From positions 3,048,001 to 3,112,000 of the forward strand of contig JAZARR010000032.1 in NCBI GenBank assembly GCA_037389465.1: a stretch of DNA of 64,000 nucleotides, given 5' to 3'. Positions within the stretch are counted from its first letter, which is position 1; each line of letters opens with the position of its first letter. A program made the position numbers and the translations under genes. Shown here one piece after another: positions 1 through 12,081 of this stretch. The DNA is from Baylisascaris procyonis. Its lineage: Eukaryota; Nematoda; Chromadorea; Rhabditida; Ascarididae. The notes below the pieces were generated by a model. That model saw only the letters and a list, made by a program, of their open reading frames with translations. It was not told the DNA's origin and did not search any database.

Positions 1-1563
1 CTACCGACAGCGATATACGGGCAATAAATTCTTCGCCAGATATAAACAAACTATTTAAATGAAGAAAAAAAAAGAATATGAAGGGCTCAGAAAGAAAATC
101 CATCCAAAGAAACACTTAATATGAATGATGTGGCCAAGATGAAATAATGTTCTGGTTAAAAATGAAGATTACTCTTGGGTAAGAGACAAGGTGACGCATT
201 AAACGAGCCTTACTAAACAGCGGTCATTATTTGGGCCCAGGCAAATGAGCTAAACAGAGTGGACAAAGCGATGAGGAATTAGGTAGGGGTGATCAAGATT
301 GATTATAGGGGAAGGTAGGTTTTGCATAACAGAAATAAGTAGCTACCTGACATTGGACTAGTTCATTTGTTCTCGCAGAACGGTGCCATCAATGAGCTCT
401 CGTCGCAGCAAGCCTCCGCGCTCCCACTGCGTGGCTATTGATTAGCAGACGTCGAGGCACACACATACACTCACACACCACGGCTATAGCTTAGCTTCTT
501 GAAGCTTTTTCTCCCTGCAGCTGTCAGCCGGCGCCAATCTCTAGCCGTTCCTCTGCTTCTCCCCTCACATATCTGCTTCCCCTTTGCGCTTCCTCCTATC
601 CGTTACAGCAGTGAATAATTTGCATATTTCACGTACCCAGCATTGACGCCTGAGGCTATCTGGCAAAAAGCTGCTGTGTTCATGTCACTTCAACTTAGTG
701 CATATAAAATCCATAGCCAAAAGTGTGGCACTGGACATGGATTTGTGTGGCATGGGACGATGCTTCTCACTGCCAAGAGGCCGCACTCACCGACAGCATT
801 TAGCAGAGAGCGTTTCTATTCGTGCCTCAACAGATCTTTACGCCAGCGGGGGCGATCTAAGACGAGAGCGAAATCTTCACCAATGCAACTTGCCATTCTT
901 TCTTTTATTTTCCCTTGCATTATTCGCACAAGGCATCATCAATATCAACTATGAGTATTGATTCATAAACGCTCCGATGTGGCACCTCTCATTGGCGCCC
1001 ATTCTACATTTGACAAAAAATGTGCCGAAATATGACACAAAAAGCCGTGGGCAAATTACGATCCTCCCAGAGCATCGATCAACCGCCATTACATCGCCGC
1101 GCAAATAAATTTCCGTCGAGATAAAAGAGCCAGCCTTGTTATAGTTGGTGTTTTTCTTATAGCTTCTGAATACTTCGCAGTTATACTGAAGAATTATAAT
1201 CGCTCTTTAACGATTCCCATACGTGTATGCATTTCGGGAAACCTCCCTTCTAGGCAGCTTCAATCTCGCATTGTAACTAAACAAAATGGCGCATTCGTTG
1301 AAAACTTCTATTGTGATACACTGACGACAGCTCGTTAGAATGGGATGTGTTAAAAAAGTCATTGGATGAGTATGCAAATATAATCTTGGCGTCGATCTAT
1401 GGACCCGGAAGCGAAGTGCGCAGCCGGTCGAATAAATTCAAAGGAATTTGAGAACGCTTTCGTTCCTGTTCTACTGTTGTCCTACGGCAAGAGTCGCACA
1501 CTGCAGTCGTTAAATATGACTAGCCATGTAACTAAACCAGCGCAAAAATCTCATAGGAGCATG

Positions 1564-1620
<57 letters not shown>

Positions 1621-2080
1621 ATTCGCATGCAGACGCACACAGACTTACATAAATTCTCACTCATATAGACACCATACACTCAAAAACGTAGGAATATGCT
1701 CATATATACACTCTCGCACACACATGCCATATATACACGCGCACGCTTACACATACACACACGCAAACAAGCATACAAGCGCACACACGCACGAACACAT
1801 GATCACAGACTGCGAACTCACTCACAGTTGCGGCTGCAGTATGAGTAAAAAGATTTATAGCGTTTGTCCAGTGTAAATGAGTGGAGAAATAAGGCACATC
1901 TGAGCATTACCCGTTTCTCTCTCTTCTTTCTCCTGCCCTCCAGTTCAGCTATCAACTTCGGGGTTTTCAGAAAATGATTCGCCACGGGACGTTATTTCAA
2001 CAAGGGAGAAAACTCAAAACTTTTGTTAGTATTTGTGAAGTAGCCATGGTTTTACACTAAGAGGAAATACTTCTCTCCAT
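1..2080. other. No gene supported
   Basis: A GC-richer stretch at about 360-900 contains two overlapping + frames of 88-103 codons that exclude each other, so neither is called; it may be a promoter region or exon of a gene to the left. The rest is AT-rich with one AT array and CA-rich sequence. Confidence 0.4.
1567..1617. repeat. (AT)n microsatellite
   Basis: About 25 AT units, followed by a CA-rich stretch to about 1800. Frames through it that encode Ile-Tyr runs are not genes. Confidence 0.95.
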
Positions 2081-2180
2081 GCGCGATCTGAGCCCATGTC
2101 AACCGCTTCCCTAGCAAATGTCTGAGAACATTTGCCTATAAAGTGGAAGGTTGGAAGTTCGGATCACGCCTCCGAACAAT
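2081..2180 (+). ncRNA. Strongly structured, tRNA-like segment
   Basis: Three nested or adjacent stems occur within 100 bp: GCAAATGT/ACATTTGC (2114-2137), enclosed by CAACCgCTTCC/GGAAGGTTG, followed by GTTCGG/CCGAAC. The outer ends GCGCGATC and GATCACGC can also pair. A B-box-like string (AGTTCGGATC) is present. It may be a degenerate tRNA-derived element or an unknown small RNA; the fold was found by eye. Confidence 0.25.
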
Positions 2181-4466
2181 GTTTCTATTCGTCATCAAAT
2201 ACTTTTTATAATCTAAGTCTGAGTTAGACGAAGTAGGCTCTTCCATAGAATATTAACCACATTTGAAATGTTTGCGAAGTTGTATACCGAATCAAGAATT
2301 AGAAAAGTAGCAATAAAATCATTGGAGAAGTGAAAGGTTTCTGCTCTTTGCGGCAGTTTTTCGGGCACTGAAGGCCACTGCTGAATTGCCAAGAGCATTG
2401 CAGCTCATCACGATTTCTTCGCCAGTATCAAACGCTGTGGATAGCAGCGCGGATATTTGAAATTCTCACCTTGAAGATTCCATTCAAAATTAGTGAACAA
2501 CGAAGAAATGGGAACTGTTAACACCACATAAAATTTATTGACTAAAAAGATCCGTTATAAGTGGATAGAACCCCTCTATGCAAGATTTTTTTAGAACCAT
2601 AGCAAGATCATAAGAATATACTGCAATAAATTAATAGACACTCTTACAAGTTTAAATACTTGATGATGCCAGCGGCACAGAAAGCAATCAGAATTTCTTG
2701 TTCGATTATTTTTCAGTACCTATTACAGCAGTTAGCGCTTCTAAGCGTATTACCTAAATTGTAAAATTAATAAGTCGGAAAATGTACTAAGAACTTAATG
2801 CGATACGCATTCCCATATCACCTTGCGCTCCTCTCATTACAATGAAAGAGAAAGAAAGCAAGAAAAAGCAGTACTTAATATCGCATCTCGAACCGATCGA
2901 CTGCTACTCATATTGAACATTATTGAAGCAATGTGAGAAACATGCTAGAGGAATCGACAAAATATGTGCATTTGCATTGCATACATAGACCAACTAGCTT
3001 GACAACTTAGCAACAAATGAAATAGAATGCCCTCATATTTTAGTTGACTTCACCACTCGCGCAAACGCAATACGAATAGAGTCGTCTTCGACTCCATAAC
3101 CTATGCTTTGAAAGCGATTAGTGCAAAAACACGCACAAAAACTTGCTTTCAAGCTTAAATATGCACTTTTTTCATAGTTAATGGGTCAGTAAGAATTCGG
3201 TGCAATAAGTTCTTATGACATGCATTGCTCAGTCTGTCAAGTTTTTAACTCCAACGGCTGTCGATGTTCGGAGATGAAAAAGATAGTGATGCAGTGATAA
3301 ATTCTACCATAACTGTGCTGGTGGATCGCTTTGTGACGTCTCTGCAGTACTACAGAATTCAAGAATTCATGGTTTAATTGATCAGGTTTAATCGACATAT
3401 ACCCAAAAAGGCATCGCAGAAAATTTCTTCAGTAGGTCGCTTATGTAATGAGTAATAACGGAAGCTTGTAAATGGACACACATACACATGTGCACACGGA
3501 CACACATCCCAAACACAGACGCATGCACAAACGCCTACGCAAAGCACAGGGTCTTTTATGTCTGCAAAATAATTTATCGCAGCGATATAGTATAAAACGA
3601 AGTTTTAATCTAAATATCCTCTGAGCCGCCTGATGGTTTCGTGAATCTACCTATGAACTAAGCAGGCGTAATGAATAAATTTCCTTGATTACTCATATGA
3701 TAAGTGCAAAAACCAAATAGAATAAAAGTATGCAATATAGGCTCGACCTCATTAGTTTGTTCTTGCATTTCTCATACAGTTTTAAAGAATCCGACGAATC
3801 AAATGCCTCAGGCTATACAGTTTTTAGCCGACGATGATGCACTGCGCTTGTCATATGCTGCAATATTTGAAGGAATCGCTGCATGCTTGTGCTACTAAAA
3901 CGTCATATTTATAGATAGTGGTTATTCATAATTTATGTGCGCGAATGTGCTTTATGGATATTAAATATTATCGCTAATAAATTTACAACATAACACGTAG
4001 ATTGAATATGATATGTATGCATTATATAGCATTGCTGAATTTTTATAGCGAATATACACGCAAAGATTTTCAAAATGAGTGCTTACAAATTTTTCGAGAA
4101 ATTACGTTTGCTTTGGAATGATTTTCGGGGAATTTCAGCTGTGAAAAATTTACTTGAGAAAATTTATCGATGCTTCAATTGTAAACAACGTTTTTATTGC
4201 TTGCATTCATATGCGTCAGCTTTCACGAAGGGCAATTTTTTTGTTGTTGAACAATTTTTCCTCCCTATGCAAATCATACAAAAATATCAGTCCTTTCATC
4301 AAAATTGAAATTTAAAAAAAAAGCCTGTGCGCTGATACAGTTGGATGAACATGATCCCATCTATGCATATTCGTTCTCCCAAAAACGACAACATTTCGCC
4401 GCAAATTCATCGATCCGAAAGAATTCCATTTTCTTTGCTAATTCTTTGGCAAAAATTTTTTTGCAG
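2181..4466. other. No gene supported
   Basis: AT-rich, with a CA-rich patch at 3475-3545. Frames such as 3704-3898 and 4075-4308 lack family features; the last 130 bp may hold an exon of the 4467 gene. Confidence 0.4.
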
Positions 4467-4817
4467 TAGATGATGATGAGCTTAGTGCCTATCGATTAAC
4501 TCTATTAATGTTGCATTTCCTGAACAATAATCCCCATATCGACTCCACAGTTTCGTAAGTATTCCTTTAATTTTTTTGTCTTTTCTAAATTGTTATATAT
4601 CATTAAATAATTTAGGGCGATTTTTATTTCGATATTGTTTGCGACAATTATCAATAAAACTTTAGTTCGAAATTATAAATGTAATAGAAACTTTGCAATG
4701 GTTGCATATTTCCCCATTCCTGGAACAGTAACTATTGACCACATACGACTTTTTTTTTTGCAAATGGAAGATCGGTTCCTCTTGAACTTTATTCTGCATT
4801 TAAGCAGTTTTGAATGA
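4467..4817 (+). CDS. Two predicted exons, unrecognised gene
   Basis: Exon one, 4467-4554, has acceptor tttttttgcag and donor TC|GTAAGT. Only the phase-1 frame is open and gives DDDELSAYRLTLLMLHFLNN, a likely helix. Exon two begins after acceptor aatttag at 4615 in the matching phase 2 and stays open to a stop at 4817 (includes NRNFAMVAYFPIPGTVTIDH). The upstream stretch 4333-4466 is also open in two frames and may hold an earlier exon. No family is recognised. Confidence 0.35.
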
Positions 4818-7569
4818 AAGCTTTTGTGATGGAAATTTTTCCTTTTACTTCTCAGAACGAATGCTGAGAAATAAACCTTCATGACAAGGAAACTGATGCA
4901 TATAGATGGTTGGATTTATTCAAAATTTTTATAGATTTTTTTGAAGTTAAGCTGCTCCCAGCTGAATAAGCTCCTCCATAGCGTTGCGTCTTCGCAGTTA
5001 AATTAAACAAATGATGAATAATTACGCAATCAGCGCTACTTATTTATTAGGTGTTGACATGCTCGAGGAATCTGAGTTATAGATAGGAATAGAATAGTTG
5101 GTGAATGAACTAGAGAGGGCTATGACAAGAGTGCTCACAGTCCCGAAAATTCCACAATTGCACTCAAAAATGGATGAAAATGCACATACCACAGCCATAT
5201 TGCTGAGTCATCTCCCCATTCTGGAACAGTTCTCCACGATGCATTATCTCTATGTGGTTTAGCCAGCACTAGTTAGAAAGGTACGTTATTGTTTGCGGTT
5301 GTTGATATCATCACGATAACAAAAACGATCCAAATGTGACTCAAGATTTTCTCAAAAGGACGCACGATTGAGTAAACTATTGCATTTTTTTCTAAAAATA
5401 ATCTAAAGATGGAAGCACTTCAGAGGCGCACTAATTTATTTTTGCAAAGAAATAAATTGTAAAACTAGTTTAAATTCTTCTTCAAAAATTCGAAGAATAT
5501 AGTGTGGTAAAAATGCGCCAATATAATTCGTCAGTGGTAAAAATGTAGTTGAAGGCTTAGTTTCAGGTTTCTTTGTTTTTGCTCTTGATATGACGAGCAA
5601 CCGAAAGACCGTGATTCTTTCAAAAACCCTTGATATATGCGGAAGTTATGCAGCCCATCTTTTAGTCGCTCATATTTTCCTCTCCTTGTTCAAATTCTCT
5701 AACTGCATGAGCACAACAGCTCTTTTATATCAAATAACAATCGTTGAATGCAATCAATGATCGAGATGCGCAGTTTATTGACGAGTGAGTAGATGAGAAA
5801 GAAAGTGTAAAGACAGAAATATTTGTTTACGTGGCTCAACCACTTTCGTGCCCTCTTCGTTCATAGCCTCAATTAAAACTTTTTATGGTTCTCTTCTAAC
5901 TTCCGATTGCTTTCAAATATTCCCCGTATATTTCGGCATCAAGAGGCACTCTCATCGATTGCACTATATAAACATCTGAAGGCTATAGAAAATGATTAAT
6001 TTCAACACAAACGGTTTGCTTTTACAATAGGGTTCGTGTATTTTAAAATTTTTTGCAGTTTCCTATGAGAAGGCGATCAAATTTGTGTTATTTTTTTCCA
6101 CACAGAATGAAGAAAAGTGTATGGATAGAAGATAATATACTCTAGTACTTCAGGTATGCAAAAATTTGGGCGTCCTTATGACATTTGCAATTATGCTGGA
6201 AAAAAAAAACATTCACATATCGGCATTAGTATGCACTACTCTTGGTTGTGGCGTCTGGAATGCGCTATAATCAGAAGGGTACGATCGCCTTTCTCCTGCA
6301 AGTGCACTCCAATTCTATTTTTAAATTTATAAAGAGGTGTATCAACGATATCGAATATGATCTACGTGCTGTTAAACAATGTGTCTTAATTCGTCATCAG
6401 ATTCTCAACCGGCTAAGCAAAATTCCTGGACTTGTTATTTTTCATGAGGTCAAGAAATTGCGATTAAATTGTTGCAAGCTTCCGTTGCATCAAGAAAATA
6501 TCGCCTCTGAGTTACAAATGAAGAAGCAAAATTTTTTTGCACAAAGATATGTAAAAATTTGTCTTTTCCACTATATGGTTTATAAGAGTTTTCATGAATG
6601 GCATATGTGTCTATTTCTACATGCTGTATGATGTTGATCAAATGTTCTTCCATCTTCAAACCATACGCATCGTTAGACTATGTATCCTCTTCGAAAGTTT
6701 TGAAATATTAGAAATCCAATGCTACTAGCGGATGCGAGAACGACCGTTATATTCGAATGAACGATGTATTCTCAAGATATAAAGGTGTTTTTCCTATATA
6801 ACCTCAAAGCCTTTCCATATTCTTTCGACAGATAGTTCGAAAGTCATGCCCAGGTATACTCAACTCAACCGCTTACCTATACGAGCTCTAAGTCGTATGC
6901 AAAATAAGCATAGCAGAAGCCTCCCCATCAAAGGTGCATCATTTAAAAGGAATAAATTACTGATGGTAAAACTTAAGCGGGTAGTGAGCATATATATAAG
7001 AGTTTTTGTCGCCAGAAAAGTACTTCAATAGTTTATTATATCGTTCCGTCTTATTTTCTCTCTGCTTTATGTCCTGTTTATATGCATATTCTTGTGCATA
7101 CATCTTTTTTTTTGCACTTCGAAACACTCTTCAACTCATTCACGATCAGTAATATTTTAATTGTAAACTCTCCTTACACATAACTCCATTTCAGCAACAC
7201 AGCAAGAGTACACGCTAAACAAGATAGGATGTCTAAAAAATGAATATTACAATAGTAGAGTGCTGCAAAAGCAAAATTCTGCTCAATTATTAAATGCATA
7301 ATGCATATGATTTCATACTTGTGGCCGCCCACCTCTAGCAAATAATTTTGCCGCTAACAAACACTAACCGTGGTGAACAAGGTTTCATTTGTGTCCACCG
7401 TTTGTTCTAAGCCTATCTTATAATAGTCGCCTAATATCGGCACGTTTCTTCGTACAATATCAGCTGAAAGTCGACTTGTTCCACGTTGCGGCATCATCGA
7501 CGAGACAGCGATTCGATCGTCGTTAATCAATATTTGCGCATTCGTGTGTCGATTATCTCGTTTCCACAG
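4818..7569. other. No gene supported; one 129-codon frame
   Basis: The + frame 6242-6631 is long for this composition (LRAVKQCVLIRHQILNRLSK) but has no family match and no clear splice sites. It may be an exon or chance. Confidence 0.35.
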
Positions 7570-7696
7570 AGCACGTGCATTTCAGCTCCCGTTGGAATAC
7601 TGTACGATGCGTTTCGTGCAATCATCGCGCGTGAAGAACGTCATGCCGCATGTGCTAAACGACAGAGAGGCAGAGAATTAGGAAGTGTGGCGTACT
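7570..7696 (+). CDS. Predicted internal exon, unrecognised
   Basis: A segment with raised G+C is bounded by acceptor tttccacag (7569; alternative gcatttcag at 7585) and a consensus donor T|GTAAGT after 7696. Read in phase 0 it encodes APVGILYDAFRAIIAREERH and a basic run (KRQRGRELGSVAY). It leaves in phase 1. The family is not recognised and neighbouring exons were not found, so this is a lone exon prediction resting on splice sites and composition. Confidence 0.35.
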
Positions 7697-8872
7697 GTAA
7701 GTGACAGAGCGCTGAGTATGGAGTTTTTGCATCCTTCAGCGCTAGAAAAGTATACATTTTATGCAAAAACTGTTTAAATTGCACATGTTTGGTAATCACT
7801 TATTTTCATAACATGAGTTGCTTACTTCTATGCCAAAAAATGAAAACAGTATAACTGAGGGTGGCTTTATAAATTGAGGCCGGCTTGGACAATCTGAGGC
7901 TGGCTTTAATAACCTTTGATAAGGCTAGAATAAATAGTTATAAGAAATTTTGTAATGTGTAGCTTTGTCTTCGTGAAATAATTATCACGAGTTTTGAGTT
8001 GCGAAAGATCAAAAACAACATATCGGAAATGATAATTGGTTTGAAGACCTTCGTGTTCCGCTTGGATACCTTTGAAGGCTTATCTGATGAACTGCTTAAT
8101 TACATATCCAGTCCAAGCAATACGAGTTACATTGCTTCAAAATCCGTGTGATTTTCGTGATTACATATCCTCAATCACTGTGAAAATTTCCAACGTTATA
8201 TATCAAAATTCCTTTGAAATTCTTGTTGATGAGCTAACAAAGCCTCTTAGTATGAAGTACTATAGTAGTGAACATTGGGGATTAACATGAGCGCTAGATG
8301 GGAAATTTCAGTTTCTTTTTATGTGCTTTCACAAAATCGTATTTACAAATTGCATTCTAGCAGCGACATTTGTCTGGACACACCTATGAGTATAGAGCCT
8401 ATCAACTGGTTCATAACAATAAAGTACCGTCAGAATTAATCACTTCATAGTCTGTCTGACCAGCTAAGTTCCAAAGAAGCCAAGACTTGGCTATTTTTCA
8501 TACGGATGAGTGACAACAAATCGAGAGGTATGCCAATGGAGGTTGCACAATACACGTTTTCGCAATCCTATGTATGTAGCCAGTTAGCACTATAAATGAA
8601 GAACAGTGATGAAACGTGTGCAATAATGAACTAATAATTACAGTTATAAAGATTGGAAAATACATGCGCAATCAATTGTAATTATGGAAGTTGAATGATT
8701 GTTAAACACTTCTTTATTGCAGCTAAGAGCAATATAATACGGTCAATCGAATAACAATTCTCGGAAATATTTGAGCGCAATATTTTTTTAAATGAACGAA
8801 TTCACTTGTAACTTGGTGTGGGTAATCATATCATAGCGTGGATCATAAATACATTATTTTCATAACTTGCAG

Positions 8873-9287
8873 CCATCCCGAATAGAAACTGTTGAAACAG
8901 GCAGATATATATTCGTATGTACGAACGCATGCCAGCACAAACCTGCAATAGCACACATGAAAATGAGTCTTTCATCAAGGATTCACAACAACGAACGGAA
9001 ATCGGAAAATTTTGAGTTCGAATGTATCACTGTCGAAGTCGTAAAAATTGTAGGCGTTTTAGCAACTGTCCGAGAAAAAGAAGCATGAAATGACATATTG
9101 CGCGAAAACACTTTGCAGGTTTTGCATTCGCATTTTTAATGACAATTCTTTAGAGTTCTTTGTGCTATTTCAGGAAGAAAATTTGCACCACCGAAATGCA
9201 GAATCAATATCATCAGCTGAGCCTAGCACTGCAATGTCTCAGCTCACCAGAGAACTTCCGTGCCTAAGCGTGACACAATTTACCTAA
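8873..9287 (+). CDS. Two exons of an unrecognised gene
   Basis: The first exon begins after acceptor cttgcag (8872) in phase 0 and encodes PSRIETVETGRYIFVCTNAC and on to FECITVEVV; donors GTAAAA (after 9040) or GTAGGC (after 9049) both leave phase 0. The second exon, 9174-9287, follows acceptor gctatttcag, enters phase 0 and reads EENLHHRNAESISSAEPSTA up to a stop, or to a donor GTGACA after LPCLS. The Ser/Glu-rich end looks like a disordered tail. No family is recognised. The exons could belong to the same + strand gene as the DCX-like exon 300 bp downstream. Confidence 0.38.
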
Positions 9288-9601
9288 ATTGAATGGAAAA
9301 GTAGCGACAGTTTGACGAAAAAGGGAAAAGTTTGGAGACTAAAACTAAAAGTAGCAACATGATTTAAGGTGTGAATGCATTCGAGAGGTTGGGCAACTGA
9401 ATGCAAAGGTTTGCAGCGTCGAAATATAGCGGAGGACTGGACAACTCTATGCATATATTCAACGAAAAACTAGTCAACAACTGAGTGCAGGAAAGTGATG
9501 AAAACAAGCTCCATATGGTTTCCCGCATTGAAGACCCAAGAATAGAACAAACATACTGAAGCCAAAGAGTATATCATCGAAAATTAGTGAAAAATAAACA
9601 G

Positions 9602-9719
9602 TCTAAAACGCGTGCGGTCTACAAAGAAAAGAGTGCCAAAAATTCTGACGATTCTGAACGGTTGCGACGATGAGCTGTCAGACGGCTTCAGAGTGATGCT
9701 GCCAGACGACACACGAAGC
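9602..9719 (+). CDS. Doublecortin-like (DCX) exon, gene incomplete
   Basis: An exon bounded by acceptor taaacag (enters phase 2) and donor AGC|GTAATG (leaves phase 0) encodes RVPKILTILNGCDDELSDGF and then RVMLPDDTRS. The pattern (R)PKxxTIxxNG followed by a basic-hydrophobic RVML strand is that of the start of a doublecortin microtubule-binding domain, as in the DCLK/ZYG-8 group. The G+C of this segment is clearly above its surroundings. The rest of the domain should lie in later exons; 10136-10325 is a possible member of the same gene. An equally open antisense frame exists, so strand is not certain. Confidence 0.4.
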
Positions 9720-9951
9720 GTAATGATCGAGAGCAGTCGGTCATCACGAAGCGCTGAAATCGTCATAATATTTGTGTAAAATATAATTCGTTCGTCTAAA
9801 TTTTACTGTCCTGCTTTCACCAAGCATCGGGCGAGCTCTGAAATAAACAGAGTAATATCCTTCACTCTGTTTTGGTTCTGGTTCTGTTTTGTAATCTATT
9901 TTGAAGCAAAGGTAGGTTGGAAGGCGCTTTACGTAATAACAGAAATGTGTA

Positions 9952-9953
<2 letters not shown>

Positions 9954-10018
<65 letters not shown>
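9954..10018. repeat. (AT)n microsatellite
   Basis: About 32 AT units between the DCX-like exon and the 10136 exon; intronic if those belong to one gene. Confidence 0.95.
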
Positions 10019-10020
<2 letters not shown>

Positions 10021-10135
10021 AGAGGTGCTAGAGCGAAAATTTTACGACATTCCAAATTCGACCCTCAGGAAAGACGCTATAAGGGAAGCTGCCCTTGTCG
10101 CCAATATTCATGGTACATGTATGCCCATATTTTAG

Positions 10136-10325
10136 GTTCGTGGGGTACGCCTCAAGCATGCTAAAAATTGATAGTAGTGTGTGCTACCAAAATCGCCCAT
10201 ACGAGATATGGGTGCTGAGTACCACATCGGAAGAAGCATTTCACGCGCTCACAGAAATCACCGAAAGACTAACCATCATCTATCAAAAAAGACCGGGATA
10301 TCTAATGTTAGCTCTTAGCTTCTAG
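10136..10325 (+). CDS. Predicted terminal exon, possibly of the DCX-like gene
   Basis: Acceptor atattttag at 10135 opens a phase-2 exon running to a stop at 10325. It encodes FVGYASSMLKIDSS, then EIWVLSTTSEEAFHALTEIT and a basic stretch. The part VLSTTSEEAFHALTEIT resembles the middle of a doublecortin domain (a strand followed by a helix with LTEIT), which would suit a gene that also holds 9602-9719, but the phases do not join directly (0 versus 2), so another exon is needed. G+C is higher than in the flanking AT array. Confidence 0.35.
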
Positions 10326-12081
10326 TACTACGCGATCAGAGTGACGTGGACTGCCAGGTTACTCATACAGGTTGTGGCTATTTTAAGCAATTAATATCTA
10401 GTTCCGATTCTCTTTATTTCTCGCTTCAAGCAATATGGTATACCGGCACAATTTTATTTCCACAGATGAACACCAATTAACGTGCTGAGCAGATCATCTT
10501 AAAAATTTGGCGTACACTCCCTCGCCCCATTCTGCAAAAATTGCTTCTTTTTATTCCTGACGGGAATCCAATAAAAAAAACTTAGCAGTGGGCACATTTG
10601 AGGAGGTATAAAACAGTGGAATCAGGAATATTTAATACGCCGGTAGATACAATAGAACCACATCAAATATCTACGCAAAAAAATCGCTGGAATCCCTACA
10701 GCGAGTCTTGCACGATTTTAATTCATTACGTGCTCAAATTGGCCGTTCGCTTCTGTGAACACTGTTTACTTCATATTAGAAGGCATTATCAACAAGGTTA
10801 TCATGAACGTCATGAATCCGCAATTAATACTGGACTCAGTATAATGAAAACACCTCAATGACGAGGCGTATTAATGTAGCACATTTCTGTGCTAAATATA
10901 ACACTTCCAATGAAATACAAATTGCTATAATCAATGACGCCATGAAGCTGATAAAGTTGTGGAACGTTGGATTAAGCCAAAAATATGGTAAACAACAAAC
11001 CGATCCTACTACAGCGTTACATCGAGTAGTCGTACGATTTTGTGATTGGTTACTTATTTTTAATGTTTGGTTATACTCATTCGGTTCATTGACGTTCTCA
11101 GATGTCCTCAACCATAATTCATCGTTTGAGTGAACTCCTCTTTCTGAAGTGAACAAACAAATTAGGCATTCAATAAATGTTCTTTTTGCATTAGACCGAA
11201 AATTAGACCACTTTTGAGATGATAAATAACCGCTCGCTAACTTTTTCCGCATATCAAGTATAGTTTTACAGCCTTGAGTTATGAACGCATTTAGTCATGA
11301 TTCATACTTGCGTTAACATATCACATTAGTACGAAGTGACAGAGTGAAACGAAAGATCAATTGAGCGACAAGGACTTGAACCCCGATTTCTCTAGAATAC
11401 AACGAGCTCAGTGCAAAATGAGAAATGTTTAGTTCCCCATTAGGAAGTAATATACTTCATTGGTCAAGTTTGTGTTAAGAAACACTGAACTGAAAAAAAA
11501 CCCGTGGAAATGGATAAACTCTTGCGGAGTTGAGGCATCTTTTCCCAGCCTCGTGGATCTATTTGATAGAATTTCAAACGTCAATATTTTGGTCTTGTAG
11601 GGGAGTTTAACGACTTGCCGGCAACTGCTATTAAAATGATTGGAAGACCAAAATTTTATTAACATATTGAGTCGGTGTCAACTATTGAGAACCTCGAAGA
11701 AGAGCAACTAACGATAAAATTAGATTGAACATCAGTAATTTGTATCCGTTGAATATGCAAATGAATGCAGTTTCATATTTTATGCTTTAATGACTAAATT
11801 AAAAAACAAAAAAAAAGAGATCCTAAAAATTCGTATCTGCATAATTGATTTAATAATTCTACTAACTCTGCGCTTGAACAGCTTTGATTATTAGCAGATT
11901 TGTCTGTCATTCAAAAGCATTCACGGTTAGCCTCCTTTCATCCCATAGCGCGTGATTGTGCTAGTGCCAAGCAACTTCCCTGAACTAAGAAAATAGGAAT
12001 TCTGACAAAAACTTCTGCAAAAAGCTAACAAAATTCTCTATTATCCTGGTAGGACCTGCTCTCCCCTTCCTCTGGTCATGT
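10326..12081. other. No gene supported
   Basis: Two + frames (10598-10860, 10858-11133) and a - frame of 138 codons (11252-10836) overlap. None has recognisable features. A tRNA-like remnant lies at 11343-11405. Confidence 0.35.
11343..11405 (-). ncRNA. tRNA-derived remnant (B box present)
   Basis: The - strand reads TGAGCTCGTTG.. then GGGGTTCAAGTCCTTGTCGC, with a near-perfect Pol III B box and a T-stem of five pairs (with G-T). An A-box-like TGAGCTCGTTG is at the expected distance, but no anticodon stem forms, so this is a tRNA pseudogene or SINE head rather than a working tRNA. Confidence 0.3.

Noticed and set aside
1640..1800. CA-rich interspersed repeats that might suggest a CRISPR-like array
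   Set aside because: Units are short, irregular and without spacers; this is simple-sequence DNA next to an AT array.
6242..6631. 129-codon + strand frame
   Set aside because: Kept only as a note: no motif, no convincing acceptor or donor, and no neighbouring exon found.
9584..9766. - strand frame opposite the DCX-like exon
   Set aside because: The + strand reading has matched acceptor and donor and a domain-like start; the - strand reading has no clean donor.
10836..11252. 138-codon - strand frame
   Set aside because: Overlaps two + strand frames, has no domain, no signal peptide and no clear splice sites; length alone is not enough in this composition.
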